A stretch of DNA of 34,777 nt from an uncultured Ilumatobacter sp. (GTDB lineage: Bacteria > Actinomycetota > Acidimicrobiia > Acidimicrobiales > Ilumatobacteraceae): assembly GCA_937891565.1 (NCBI GenBank), contig CALAHA010000266.1, positions 1-34,777 of the forward strand. The letters run 5' to 3'. The notes beneath the pieces were generated by a model. The model saw nothing but the letters and a program-made list of their open reading frames with translations. It searched no databases and was not told the origin of the DNA. Positions within the stretch are counted from its first letter, which is position 1. The number at the start of each line of letters is the position of its first letter. Of the stretch, positions 1 to 7,845 are shown one piece after another. A program made the translations under genes and the position numbers.

Positions 1-1239
1 GCATCGACGCAGCAACTCCTCGGCGAGCTCGATCAATTCATTGTTGACGTGATTAAGCCGATGGAGGACGAAGACGACAACATCCGCTTCTTCGACCGCC
101 GTCGCGAAGACAGCCGGACCGACTGGGACCGTGATGGCCTGCCAAATGCCGAGTGGGAAGGCCTGCTGCGCCGGATGCGTGTCGCAGCTGACGAAGCCGG
201 CTTCTATCGGCAGCAGCTGCCGGAACGGTTCGGCGGCAAAAACCTGGGCAGCCTCGACATGGCAATCGTGCGTGAACATTTGGCGCGCAAGGGCCTTGGC
301 CTTCACAACGACTTGCAGAACGAGAGCTCGATCGTCGGCAACCTCGTCACCGTCTTGATGATGGAGAAGTACGGATCGCCCGAGCAACAAGCCGAATGGA
401 TCCCAAAAATGCTTGCCGGCACGGCGCGCATCGGTTTCGGGCTGACCGAACCGCTTCACGGCTCCGACGCCACCTGGATGGAAACCACTGCAACACGTGA
501 CGGTGACGAATGGGTCATCAGCGGTGAGAAGTACTGGAACACCGGCCTCCACCACGCCACCCACGACTACATCTTTGCCCGCACATCCGGTGAGCCAGGC
601 GACGGACGTGGCATCACCTGCTTCATCGTGCCGACCGACTCACCCGGCTTCAAGATCGAAGAGTTCATGTGGACTTTCAACATGCCGACTGATCACGCCC
701 ATGTCCGGTTAAACGAAGTGCGGGTCAATGACGACACGATCCTTGGCGACGAAGGGCTCGGCTTGATGACCGCCCAGCTGTTCGTGCACGAGAACCGGAT
801 CCGCCAGGCAGCGTCGTCGCTCGGAGCCGGGCTGCACTGCATCGACACCGCAGTCGCCTACGCCAATAATCGCACCACGTTCGGCAAGACCCTCTCGACG
901 AACCAGGCCATCCAATTCCCACTCGCCGAACTCGCCACCGAAGCCGAAATGTTGCGTGCCCTTATCTGGAAGACGGCATGGCAGCTCGACACGGGTGTTG
1001 ACCATATGGAGATCACCGACAAGGTCGCGATGTGCAACTACCGCGCCAACCGCTTTGCTTGCAACGCCGCCGATCAGGCGATGCAGACGTGTGGCGGTAT
1101 GGGCTACAACCGGGCAATGCCGTTTGAGCACATCTACCGTCACCATCGTCGCTACCGAATTACCGAGGGCTCGGACGAAATTCAGATCCGCAAGGTCGCC
1201 GGCAAGCTCTTTGGAATGACCGGCCGCGCCAAAGGCTGA
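1..1239 (+). CDS. Acyl-CoA dehydrogenase, 5'-partial
   Basis: FAD-dependent acyl-CoA dehydrogenase, which oxidises an acyl-CoA to the trans-2-enoyl-CoA and passes electrons to electron-transferring flavoprotein. The frame is open to base 1 without a stop, and the residues before the GTG at 49 (ending QFIVDVIKPMED) read like the N-terminal helix of the family, so the true start lies left of the window; GTG 49 is probably internal. Family marks include GFGLTEPLHGSDA in the middle beta-domain (FAD/substrate binding), NNRTTFGKTL, and TEGSDEIQ near the C terminus, where the Glu is at the usual catalytic-base position. The visible 412 codons are close to a full-length protein. The exact substrate cannot be read; broader APC/CaiA-like members are possible. 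Followed after 23 bp by a convergent gene. Confidence 0.9.
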   Translation, partial: ASTQQLLGELDQFIVDVIKPMEDEDDNIRFFDRRREDSRTDWDRDGLPNAEWEGLLRRMRVAADEAGFYRQQLPERFGGKNLGSLDMAIVREHLARKGLGLHNDLQNESSIVGNLVTVLMMEKYGSPEQQAEWIPKMLAGTARIGFGLTEPLHGSDATWMETTATRDGDEWVISGEKYWNTGLHHATHDYIFARTSGEPGDGRGITCFIVPTDSPGFKIEEFMWTFNMPTDHAHVRLNEVRVNDDTILGDEGLGLMTAQLFVHENRIRQAASSLGAGLHCIDTAVAYANNRTTFGKTLSTNQAIQFPLAELATEAEMLRALIWKTAWQLDTGVDHMEITDKVAMCNYRANRFACNAADQAMQTCGGMGYNRAMPFEHIYRHHRRYRITEGSDEIQIRKVAGKLFGMTGRAKG

Positions 1240-1262
1240 GCGATGGAGCGGGCCGGTTTTGG

Positions 1263-1868
1263 TTAGAGGGCGACGTCAGCGACGGTGACGGAGAGCACCT
1301 GGCCTTGGGCTGCATGACTCACGCCGGTGGCGATGTTGCAGAAGAACACGTAGTTGCCCGGCTCAAGATCAAACTCGATGGTCTCGGTACCGCCGCTCTG
1401 CATGTTGCTGGTGCGACCGACGAAGTCGGCACCGAGCGTTGCTTCATCGATAGAGCCGTCAGCGAGCTGCGGAAGTGTCTCGTAGCTTTCGCCGCGAGCA
1501 ATCGCGAAGTGATGCGGAAAGTCGCCGTCGTTGGTGACGTCGAACGTGATGACGCCAGGAATCAACTCGATCGGTGATTCGACGGCCCACTCAACGAGCG
1601 ACACCTCGACGGCCTCCGCAACCTGTTCGGCAGGAATGATCGCATCGGTCACCACAGGTGCTTCGGACACGGGCATACCGGGGTCGGAAATGGGGACCAG
1701 AATCTCGGGCTCGCCAGGGTCAGATTCAGGCTGCTGGGGGGTTTCGCCTTCGGCCTCAACTGAATCGGACGAGGTCGTAGCATCGTCGCTCCCGCCGCAC
1801 GCGGAAAGGGCAAGTATGGCAACGATGGAAACCGTGGAAACCGTGGCGATGAGGGCGGAACGACGCAT
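1263..1868 (-). CDS. Cupredoxin-like lipoprotein
   Basis: Predicted exported lipoprotein of 201 residues. The ATG at 1868 gives a classical signal: Met-Arg-Arg, a hydrophobic stretch, then the lipobox LSAC at about residues 20-23, followed by a Ser/Asp/Glu/Pro-rich linker to about residue 90. The C-terminal roughly 115 residues resemble a cupredoxin fold: NDGDFPHHFAI supplies the first His, and FFCNIATGVSH supplies a Cys and a second His. The position where blue copper proteins usually carry the axial Met reads AAQGQ, so a Gln ligand (as in stellacyanin) or a lost ligand is possible. Likely an extracytoplasmic electron carrier or copper binder anchored to the membrane; lgt at 10983 encodes the enzyme that would lipidate it. 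A frame extension upstream of 1868 lacks signal-peptide logic. Confidence 0.75.
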   Translation of the reverse strand: MRRSALIATVSTVSIVAILALSACGGSDDATTSSDSVEAEGETPQQPESDPGEPEILVPISDPGMPVSEAPVVTDAIIPAEQVAEAVEVSLVEWAVESPIELIPGVITFDVTNDGDFPHHFAIARGESYETLPQLADGSIDEATLGADFVGRTSNMQSGGTETIEFDLEPGNYVFFCNIATGVSHAAQGQVLSVTVADVAL

Positions 1869-1904
1869 TCGCACACTCTGACATGTCGGCGGTTCCAAAG
1901 GGGG

Positions 1905-2240
1905 TCACCGGTTGACAGGAATCGGTGCTGGCACGCTCCAATCGAGGGGCATCCGTTCGAAGTCGAAGAATGGAGCTTCGTCCTGCTCGGTAATCGCATC
2001 TTCGATCTGGTCGTAGAAGCCCCGGCCAGTTTATTCGGCGAAGGTGATCGCCACGTCGCTGCCGTCGTTGCGTATGAGTGTCTCGCGGCGTGGCATTCCA
2101 CCCGTCTGCTTCATGTGTGCGTGGAACAACTCAAGGTCACCCGTGTCGTATGCGACATGCTGGCAGGAGTGGTCGCCGTGGCGGCCAACAAACTTGGTCA
2201 CCTGCGACTTCTTCGCCCGGTCGATGGCTGACTTGGCACG
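1905..2240 (-). pseudogene. Remnant of a VOC/dioxygenase-like gene
   Basis: On the minus strand an interrupted frame reads FVGRHGDHSCQHVAYDT (about 2180 downwards), then LIRNDGSDVAITFAE, a TAA stop at 2031-2033, and continues in the same frame with GFYDQIEDAITEQ and MPLDWSVPAPIPVNR to a TGA at 1905-1907. The first motif resembles the HGD/H-containing metal-site segment of vicinal-oxygen-chelate enzymes such as hydroxyphenylpyruvate dioxygenase. That the coding sense continues after the stop argues for a nonsense mutation in a once longer gene; the N-terminal part is missing and the upstream end runs into the Lrp remnant. Family assignment is tentative, but the decayed state is fairly clear. 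Confidence 0.45.
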
Positions 2241-2522
2241 CGCACTGGACTTGGCGTTGTGGCGTTCTGCACGCTCGAGATCGCACAGGGTTCAGACGAC
2301 GACACGGTCGTAGCGCTGAGTTCGATCACGCAGATTCTCGAGATACACACCGTGACCGGAGTCGGCGATTTGCACCTCCGCATCGTGGCCCGATCCAACG
2401 ATCATCTGCACGAAGTGATGCAGCAGATTGCGGCGGTGCCGACGGTGCAAAGAAGCCAGACTCAATTGGCATTGTCGACCGTTTTGAGTCGAACAATTGC
2501 TGACGTCCTCGCAGGAAACTGA
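2232..2522 (+). pseudogene. Lrp/AsnC regulator, C-terminal domain only
   Basis: The translated stretch LGVVAFCTLEIAQG, then ILEIHTVTGVGDLHLRIVAR and VQRSQTQLALSTVL matches the effector-binding (RAM/ACT-like) domain of Lrp/AsnC-family regulators, including the conserved G-x-x-D-L-x-L-R core. The frame opens directly after a TGA at 2229-2231 and no helix-turn-helix part is found upstream in any frame, so the DNA-binding half is gone. Stand-alone RAM proteins exist, so a small functional protein from GTG 2259 (87 residues) is not excluded, but no convincing ribosome site or promoter precedes it and it sits among other remnants. An intact paralogue lies at 27806. Confidence 0.6.
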
Positions 2523-2553
2523 GCGACGAATCGGCTTGTGGCCGGAGTGCTGC

Positions 2554-2587
2554 GCGGATCAGGTCACCCCCCGGAGACCTGATCCGC
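2554..2587. repeat. 12-bp perfect inverted repeat
   Basis: GCGGATCAGGTC at 2554-2565 and its exact complement at 2576-2587 flank a 10-nt loop rich in C. It lies just after the Lrp remnant. No T-run follows on either side, so a classical intrinsic terminator is not supported; it could still be a transcript-end hairpin. The bases from here to about 2714 show no recognisable gene. Confidence 0.5.
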
Positions 2588-2714
2588 CGCAAGCGCGCCG
2601 ACCCGACAAGATCTAGTCGACGAGGGAACGTTACCGGGACTGTGCCATAAGTCGCACCGCGCGTGGAGCATGATTTGTCGCAATCGAACGCCCGTTGGCG
2701 CGCGCGTGGTGTAA

Positions 2715-3625
2715 AAGCGCGGCATCGTCAGCAGGAACGGACATCTCGAGAGCGAAGTTGACGCGCTTCGCCACTGGCTTCACGACTGGGATTGGCGCGA
2801 TCCGGCCTGGGGTAGCAACGCGATCGAAATCTGGAACTCGGTGCGCGAGCAGTGCCCGATGGCCATGACCGAACGATACGGGCGGGCCTTTATGCCAGTC
2901 ACGATGGAAGCTGAGCGGCGTGAGTACACGCAACACCTGATTGCTCAGGTTCGCGAGAAGGCGAACGATTCCCAGTCAGGTCGTCCGGCCACTGCCGACG
3001 CCGCTGCGCAGTATTCGCAGCACATCCCGGTGCATGGGATCGCCCAGATGATCGGCGTGCCCGACAGCGCCGCGGATCTCTTCCGCGACTGGATCTACTG
3101 CAACTTCCAACTGGCTCCGCGCGACAACAAGGTGCGCGAGCAAGTGACTGCTGAGATGCGGGCCTGTGGCATCTGGCTACGAATCCCGACGACCTCGCTC
3201 GCCTGGCTGCGGTGGTCGAGGACCCGGACGACATGCTCTGGCTCACGTTCACCGAGGAAGTGGTGCGTTACTACGCGCCGGTCACGATGGGCCGCAGGGT
3301 CATTGGCGACACGGAGATCCAGAGTTGCCCGGTCCGTGCCGGCGAGCAAGTGCTGGTTACTTTCCCGGCTGCAAATCACGACCTGCTCGCCTTCGATGAT
3401 CCTCACGAGTTCCGGATTGACCGAGCCGAGAACCGTCACGTTGCATTCGGGCTCGGCGTTCATCGTTGCCTCGGGTCGAATCTCGCCCGGTTGGAGATGC
3501 ACATCGCATTCCACGAGTGGGTGCGCGCGTTCCCGAACTTTTAGCTCGACACGTCAGAAGAAACGATGTTGGCGAACGGCCAGATTCGCGGCCCTCGGAA
3601 CATTCCCGTTGTGCTGGAGGGCTGA
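2715..3625 (+). pseudogene. Cytochrome P450 pseudogene
   Basis: Pieces of one P450 lie in order but in two frames. Frame A, open from 2715, gives HDWDWRDPAWGS, IWNSVREQCPMAMTERYG (typical N-terminal region) and IPVHGIAQMIGVP through about 3165. It then jumps to frame B: LATNPDDLARLAAVVEDPDD, the K-helix EEVVRYYAPV (ExxR) and the haem loop FGLGVHRCLG with the Cys ligand. The I-helix with its AGxDT oxygen-activation motif, normally between these parts, is absent, so an internal deletion joined the halves out of frame. A TAG at 3542-3544 interrupts the tail, which resumes in the same frame as GQIRGPRNIPVVLEG and ends with TGA at 3623-3625. Deletion, frameshift and nonsense codon together make a functional product very unlikely. 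Confidence 0.85.
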
Positions 3626-3689
3626 GCCGCTGCAGGACCAAGAGAGCCCTCGTTCCGTGGGGAGACAACGCAAGCGCACTCGTCACCGG

Positions 3690-3900
3690 TGTCGCCAGAC
3701 GTTTTCGAAGACCGCGATCGACATCTACGGGGCTGATGACAAGAACCTGTTCGCGCAACTCACCGTCGTGTTTGGCAACACCAACTTGGCGATTGCCTTC
3801 GAGCACGGTCTGATGTCGCCGCGAAATGGATTGGCCGAAGTCATTGCAACACATCGCGATGCCACGGTGGGCGCACGACTCACTCTTGCTCTAGAGCCCC
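3690..3900 (+). pseudogene. Possible GAF/ANTAR-type remnant
   Basis: A short coding-like stretch reads AIDIYGADDKNLFAQLTVVF and then an Ala/Ile-rich helix followed by RNGLAEVIATHRDATVGARL. This loosely resembles the end of a GAF domain running into an ANTAR domain of actinobacterial antitermination regulators (pattern L-N-x-Y ... F-A ... R-x-x-I-G-x-A). It has no start, no intact ANTAR domain and lies in line with the decayed P450 frame. The assignment is weak; it may be chance similarity. Confidence 0.25.
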
Positions 3901-3933
3901 AAAGGCTCAGAGTGCCAAGACCCGGAGCCAGCG

Positions 3934-4548
3934 TCAGAGTTCGGCCGAGCCGCCCGGCCCGGTGATCGTCGCGGTGAGGCCGCCGCGCTCGGCCGCCACG
4001 ACGTCAATATCGAGACCAAGTGCAGCAAGTGGTCCCATGACGTTGAACGGCAGCGGATGGTTGACCGCAAAATTCTCGAGTTCGACTCCGCCGGGCTGCG
4101 TGGCGCTGGGGAGCGCGGTGTCACCCCAGTCGATGATGAACGGCAGCGTCGACGACGACGGGAAGGTCAGTGCCCAGACCAGCAGCTCGCCGTTCGGGGC
4201 CTTCCGACTCATGTCGTTGATTGGACCCGTGTCGTAGCCAGCGTTGAAGCAAAGGTCGACGAGATCCTCAATTGTTTCGTCGTCGGTGGGCCGTACTGCA
4301 AAGCCAACGAGCCCCGGGCCGTCGAGGTCGTCGATGCCAAACGGCCGAGGAATTTCGGGGTCGGGTTGGCCGGGATCCGGGGCGATAATTTCGAGGTAGC
4401 ACTCGCCGAGGGAGACGAGAGCGTTATGCGTACCGAGCCCGATGTGGGCGCCTCCCATTGCTGGCCTGATGCCCGTCTGTTGCTCAAACCAGTCGATCCC
4501 TTCGGGGAGGTCGGCGACTGCGTACACGAGATGATCGATCACGGCCAT
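3934..4548 (-). CDS. VOC-superfamily (glyoxalase-like) protein
   Basis: About 204 residues starting MAVIDHLVYAVADLPEGIDW, the usual opening of glyoxalase-like VOC proteins (first beta-alpha unit with the metal-ligand His). MGGAHIGLGTHNALVSLG and YLEIIAPDPGQP follow, again typical for the glyoxalase-like (PF13468-type) group, where the Glu of YLEI is the expected second ligand. The ATG at 4548 is favoured over in-frame starts at 4596 or 4710 because the homology begins at once and GAGGAT lies 6 nt upstream. It is divergent from the SDR gene with only 46 bp between start codons. The reaction is unknown; VOC proteins include lyases, dioxygenases and resistance proteins. Confidence 0.75.
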   Translation of the reverse strand: MAVIDHLVYAVADLPEGIDWFEQQTGIRPAMGGAHIGLGTHNALVSLGECYLEIIAPDPGQPDPEIPRPFGIDDLDGPGLVGFAVRPTDDETIEDLVDLCFNAGYDTGPINDMSRKAPNGELLVWALTFPSSSTLPFIIDWGDTALPSATQPGGVELENFAVNHPLPFNVMGPLAALGLDIDVVAAERGGLTATITGPGGSAEL

Positions 4549-4580
4549 TTCACGATCCTCGCAGCCGAGCCCAGATTCTT

Positions 4581-4586
4581 TAGTAT
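4581..4586 (+). promoter_or_regulatory. Predicted -10 box of the SDR gene
   Basis: TAGTAT ends 8 nt before ATG 4595. This spacing places transcription start at or next to the start codon, implying a leaderless mRNA; no ribosome site is seen. Confidence 0.55.
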
Positions 4587-4594
4587 CAATCGAC

Positions 4595-5341
4595 ATGAGC
4601 ACAAATGAAGAGTTTGCCGGCAAGGTCGCATTGGTCACCGGTTCGTCGAGCGGTATCGGCGAGGAAACTGCCCGCCGCCTGTCTGCACTCGGCGCCACCG
4701 TCGTCGTCAACTCTTCGCAATCGGTCGAAGCCGGAGAAGCGGTCGCGGCAGCGTTGCCGGGGACAGCGACCTACATCCGGGCTGACATCAGCAATCAGGA
4801 CGAAGCCCACGGCCTCATCGACGCGACCATCGAACGATTCGGCCAGCTCGACTTTTTGATCAACAACGCCGGGTGGACCACCGAGGTGCCGCACGACCAG
4901 CTCGACGATCTGACGGACGAGATTTTCCGAAAGACCTTCGACGTCAATGTGTTTGGCACCTGGTGGCTGACCAAGCGGGCAATTCCGCACCTTCGCAAGA
5001 GCGACGACCCGAACATTGTCAACATTACGTCGATCGCAGGCGTCAGGCCGGTGGGCTCATCGATGGCCTATTCGATGACGAAGGCAGCGCTCAACCAGAT
5101 GACGTTGCTGCTGGCGAAGTCCTATGGGCCGATCCGTGTGAACGCAGTTGCGCCCGGCCTCGTGGCCACCCCGTGGACCAAAGACTGGGATGCGCTGCAT
5201 GCCGCTGTCGCAGCCACCGCTCCCGTGCCGCGTTCGGCAACGCCGCAAGACTGCGGTGAGGCTGTGCTTGCATTGCTCCGCAACAAATATGTGTCAGGCG
5301 AAATCTTTGTTGTCGACGGAGGCCTCACTCAAAAGATGTGA
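4595..5341 (+). CDS. Short-chain dehydrogenase/reductase (SDR)
   Basis: A classical SDR of 248 residues, the family's normal size. It carries the nucleotide-binding TGSSSGIG (residues 15-22), NNAG (90-93), the catalytic Ser of ITSIAG (about 146) and the YSMTK signature (Tyr159, Lys163), then a C-terminal VSGEIFVVDGG. The reaction is NAD(P)(H)-dependent oxidation or reduction of a carbonyl or alcohol; VNSSQSVEAG after beta-2 lacks a clear acidic NAD selector, so NADP preference is possible. FabG-like enzymes are the nearest named group, but nothing here indicates fatty-acid synthesis. It may share a pathway with the divergent VOC protein. Confidence 0.88.
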   Translation: MSTNEEFAGKVALVTGSSSGIGEETARRLSALGATVVVNSSQSVEAGEAVAAALPGTATYIRADISNQDEAHGLIDATIERFGQLDFLINNAGWTTEVPHDQLDDLTDEIFRKTFDVNVFGTWWLTKRAIPHLRKSDDPNIVNITSIAGVRPVGSSMAYSMTKAALNQMTLLLAKSYGPIRVNAVAPGLVATPWTKDWDALHAAVAATAPVPRSATPQDCGEAVLALLRNKYVSGEIFVVDGGLTQKM

Positions 5342-5348
5342 GGCCTGC

Positions 5349-5624
5349 TCAGTGAGTGGCGACGCAAAACTCGTTGCACTCAGGGTCGCTTAACGTGGTC
5401 CACCGGACGTTCCACTCGTCCTTGTCGTGTACGACGGTGGCGCCGAGCCTCAGGAGTCGCTCGTGGCGAGTGTCGAGTTCGCCGAGCGCCTCGCCACGAC
5501 AAAGTCGGTGAGCGTTTGGAAGCCAATCCAGCTGGCTGTTGATCCACTGAGCGTGTACCTGTTCGACCGAGAGACCCGACTTCGGCTTGACGGGCTTCAG
5601 CGCGTACGCATCTCGGCTAACCAC
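5349..5624 (-). pseudogene. VOC-family C-terminal fragment
   Basis: The translation ends LDTRHERLLRLGATVVHDKD, then WNVRWTTLSDPECNEFCVATH, which matches the last beta-alpha-beta unit of small actinobacterial glyoxalase-like proteins (usual ending DPEGNEFC, with Glu a metal ligand). The N-terminal three quarters is missing, and the stretch before LDTRHER does not resemble the family. The frame can begin only at GTG 5624, which overlaps the end of the thioesterase gene by 28 bp. A remnant whose upstream part was deleted is the simplest reading; expression as a small translationally coupled protein cannot be excluded. Confidence 0.55.
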
Positions 5625-6037
5625 GCTGGCAGCCGTGTGGGTCGACCGCCGTTGGTGGTGCAGCCGTGCACGGTCACGCCGGTCGCGTGAGCGAGGAGCT
5701 CGTTGTCTGATCCGGTGGTCACGAGGTAGGCCATCTGGAACGTGGCGCGAGTAACGGCTGCGAGCGAAAGATGGATGGTGATCACGTCATCGAAACGCAA
5801 TGGTTGTCGGTATGTGACGAACGATTCGAGGACAGGTGACTCAAGGCCGGCATCGCGCCACTCTGTGAACGGGTGGCCGACGTGCGCGAGAAACGCGACG
5901 CGGGCCTCTTCGAAGTAGGCGAGGTAGTTGCTGTGGTGGACAATCCCCATGGCGTCGGTTTCAACGAAGCGCACGCGAATCTGGTGAGTGAATTCATAGT
6001 CGGCAGGTGAGGAGGTCGGTTCGACAGACAGGCGCAC
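5597..6037 (-). CDS. Acyl-CoA thioesterase, 4HBT hot-dog family (YbgC/FadM-like)
   Basis: Hot-dog fold thioesterase hydrolysing acyl- or aroyl-CoA. The diagnostic segment is RVRFVETDAMGIVHHSNYLA, containing the catalytic Asp and the conserved H-x-x-Y of 4-hydroxybenzoyl-CoA thioesterases, followed by YFEEAR. A second half with YRQPLRFDDVITI is also typical. From GTG 6037 the protein has 146 residues, the usual size, and GGAAG lies 8 nt upstream; GTG 6076 is possible and would add 13 unconserved residues. Such enzymes serve aromatic degradation or acyl-CoA housekeeping; the substrate cannot be told from context. Confidence 0.82.
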   Translation of the reverse strand: MRLSVEPTSSPADYEFTHQIRVRFVETDAMGIVHHSNYLAYFEEARVAFLAHVGHPFTEWRDAGLESPVLESFVTYRQPLRFDDVITIHLSLAAVTRATFQMAYLVTTGSDNELLAHATGVTVHGCTTNGGRPTRLPAWLAEMRTR

Positions 6038-6147
6038 GCGGTGATTCTTCCACGCGCCGACCAGACCGACTGCCACGCTCTTGTCACGCTCTTGGCACGC
6101 CCTGGTCAGACCAAGGTGTGACAGGTCGGTTGCGCGAGGATGGCAGG

Positions 6148-6639
6148 GTGACGCCAGCCGTGAAGATGTTGGAGATTGCTGGCGTCAAGCACGCGATCAG
6201 CGAGTACGACCGGCATCTGTCCGGCGACGGTGCGCTGCGCGACTTCGGCAGGGAGGCCGCCGAAGCGCTCGGCCTCTCAGATGACGAGGTCTTCAAGACG
6301 CTGATCGTGGTCGTTGAAGGTGGGCCGCGCTCACCTGAAATGGTGGTGGCCGTTCTCCCGGTCAGCTGTCAGCTGTCGATGAAGCTGATCGCTGTAGCCG
6401 CTGGTGCGAAGAAGGCGACGATGTGTGATCCGGTCGCAGCGGAACGGTCGTCCGGCTACGTGATTGGCGGCATCAGCCCGCTCGGACAGCGGCGTCAGTT
6501 GCGAACTGTTGTTGATGAGTCCGCTCAACTGTTCGACACGATCTACGTGAGTGGAGGCAAGCGAGGCCTCGACATCGGGCTCGCGCCATGCGACCTGATC
6601 AGCGTGCTCAATGCGACCGTGGCCTTGATCACTACATGA
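6148..6639 (+). CDS. ybaK: YbaK/EbsC-family aminoacyl-tRNA deacylase
   Basis: Trans-editing protein of 163 residues. YbaK members hydrolyse Cys-tRNA(Pro) (others Ala- or Pro-charged species), removing mischarged amino acids. Seen: VTPAVKMLEIAGVKHAISEY at the N terminus, EVFKTLIVVV with the Lys important in this family, MKLIAVAAGAKKATM, GYVIGGISPLGQ and GKRGLDIGLAP, all in family order. GTG 6148 is preferred over the upstream in-frame ATG 6007 because homology starts there and AGGA lies upstream; the longer version would overlap the divergent thioesterase gene. The specificity for Cys-tRNA(Pro) is a family inference. Confidence 0.88.
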   Translation: MTPAVKMLEIAGVKHAISEYDRHLSGDGALRDFGREAAEALGLSDDEVFKTLIVVVEGGPRSPEMVVAVLPVSCQLSMKLIAVAAGAKKATMCDPVAAERSSGYVIGGISPLGQRRQLRTVVDESAQLFDTIYVSGGKRGLDIGLAPCDLISVLNATVALITT

Positions 6640-6723
6640 GGTCGTCGTCTGGCGACGGCACAACGACCATGTACTCAAAGGTGTTGTAGATGGTTGTCCG
6701 AGCCGAAACGCAACCGGTCGCGT

Positions 6724-7629
6724 TCAGCGAGCGGGGTGGCGTTGCAGGGCTTCGATCCGAGCGACGCGTGTTCGTGCCGCCGGATGTGAGGCAGCCAGCC
6801 GCGCTCGCCAGCCGATGGCGCGGCCGCCCGTGCCGTTGGCGAGGACCTGGCGCAGTGCACTCGCCAACTCGGGGCCGAATCCCATTGCGACAGCGCGTTT
6901 GTCGGCGTCGAACTCAGCGCGCTGGCCAACGAAGTTCCCGAGTGCATCACCCGCACACAACGCTGCGGTGAAGACCCACGACACTGCCTTGAAAAAGGTG
7001 GCCGCGAACTGCCCGGCAGTTCTGATAATCCGCGACTGGCGCCCGAAGCTCTGCGCCGCCGCCTGGCCCACGTTTTCGAAGAAGAAGCCGATTCGAGCCA
7101 GGAATACGACGGGTGCCGACAACCAGTGAGCGATGGTGATGGCCACCGTGTGGAGGCCGAGGTGGTGGCTGATTTCGTGAGCGAGCACGCCACGTAGTTG
7201 GGTCGGCGTCAGCTCCTGGGCAGCGAATGAGGTGACGACGACGAGGTGCCCACCGCAGGCAAAGGCGTTCAACTCGTCGGATGGCAGCACTCGCAGGACG
7301 TAGCGACTTGGTGGCAGGTGGTTGGCCTGGGCGATTTCGGCCCAGGCGGGAGCGATCAGCGCGGCTTCTTCGGGGTGAGCCCGACGTGCACCCAGAATGG
7401 GGGTCAGTACCGCGGTTTGGAAAGGCCGCACGAACAACAATAAGCCGGAGGCGGCGAACACAACGACCGTCCAGCGAAAAGGCACCCCGAAGACCATGTT
7501 GGCTGGCCACCAGAGCAGGCCGAGTGCCAGCAGGCTGAACGGAGCCATCGCAACGACCGGGACGAACGCCCAGATCGCTGATCGTTCGACGCTCCGAGCG
7601 CCCCGTGACCGAGCCATCAAGATGCTCAT
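6724..7629 (-). CDS. M48-family membrane metalloprotease
   Basis: About 301 residues. Two N-terminal membrane helices (about residues 16-60) precede a zinc-protease domain: LAHEISHH with the HExxH at 151-155, a hydrophobic hairpin after it (about 165-225), and AEFDADKRA with the third zinc ligand at Glu239. This order fits HtpX/Ste24-like M48 peptidases, which degrade or process membrane proteins. The ATG at 7629 was chosen because TAAAAT ends 7 nt before it; the frame is open further upstream but is not protein-like. It is divergent from the TPR/HD-GYP gene across a 216-bp spacer with a palindrome. Confidence 0.85.
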   Translation of the reverse strand: MSILMARSRGARSVERSAIWAFVPVVAMAPFSLLALGLLWWPANMVFGVPFRWTVVVFAASGLLLFVRPFQTAVLTPILGARRAHPEEAALIAPAWAEIAQANHLPPSRYVLRVLPSDELNAFACGGHLVVVTSFAAQELTPTQLRGVLAHEISHHLGLHTVAITIAHWLSAPVVFLARIGFFFENVGQAAAQSFGRQSRIIRTAGQFAATFFKAVSWVFTAALCAGDALGNFVGQRAEFDADKRAVAMGFGPELASALRQVLANGTGGRAIGWRARLAASHPAARTRVARIEALQRHPAR

Positions 7630-7636
7630 GATAGAG

Positions 7637-7642
7637 ATTTTA
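7637..7642 (-). promoter_or_regulatory. Predicted -10 box of the M48 protease gene
   Basis: On the minus strand TAAAAT ends 7 nt before ATG 7629, predicting a leaderless transcript. Confidence 0.6.
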
Positions 7643-7729
7643 TGTGAGCTGGAACTGACTGAATCGAGAAACTCACCCTTCGTGTTTGCGTCCACGTTCA
7701 GGGTGGTGAGCGGCGGAGGGACCGTGTAT

Positions 7730-7744
7730 GATTCTTGAAGAATC
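7730..7744. promoter_or_regulatory. 15-bp palindrome between divergent genes
   Basis: GATTCTT-G-AAGAATC is a perfect 7-bp inverted repeat around one base, in the divergent spacer between the M48 protease and the TPR/HD-GYP gene. Its size and AT-rich arms fit a dimeric repressor site. No known regulator can be assigned. Confidence 0.4.
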
Positions 7745-7845
7745 CTATGAAGGAGCCGAAGGGCTTGACAGATGCACAAGGATTACCACCGAGAAGCAGT
7801 AGGCAACAACGAGTGAACAGAAATGAAAATTGAGTGCCAGGATCG

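Noticed and set aside
2841-3965. Long open frame of 374 codons read as one intact protein
   Set aside because: Only its first part (to about 3165) is P450-like; it then runs out of frame through the K-helix and haem region, so the length is an effect of the frameshift.
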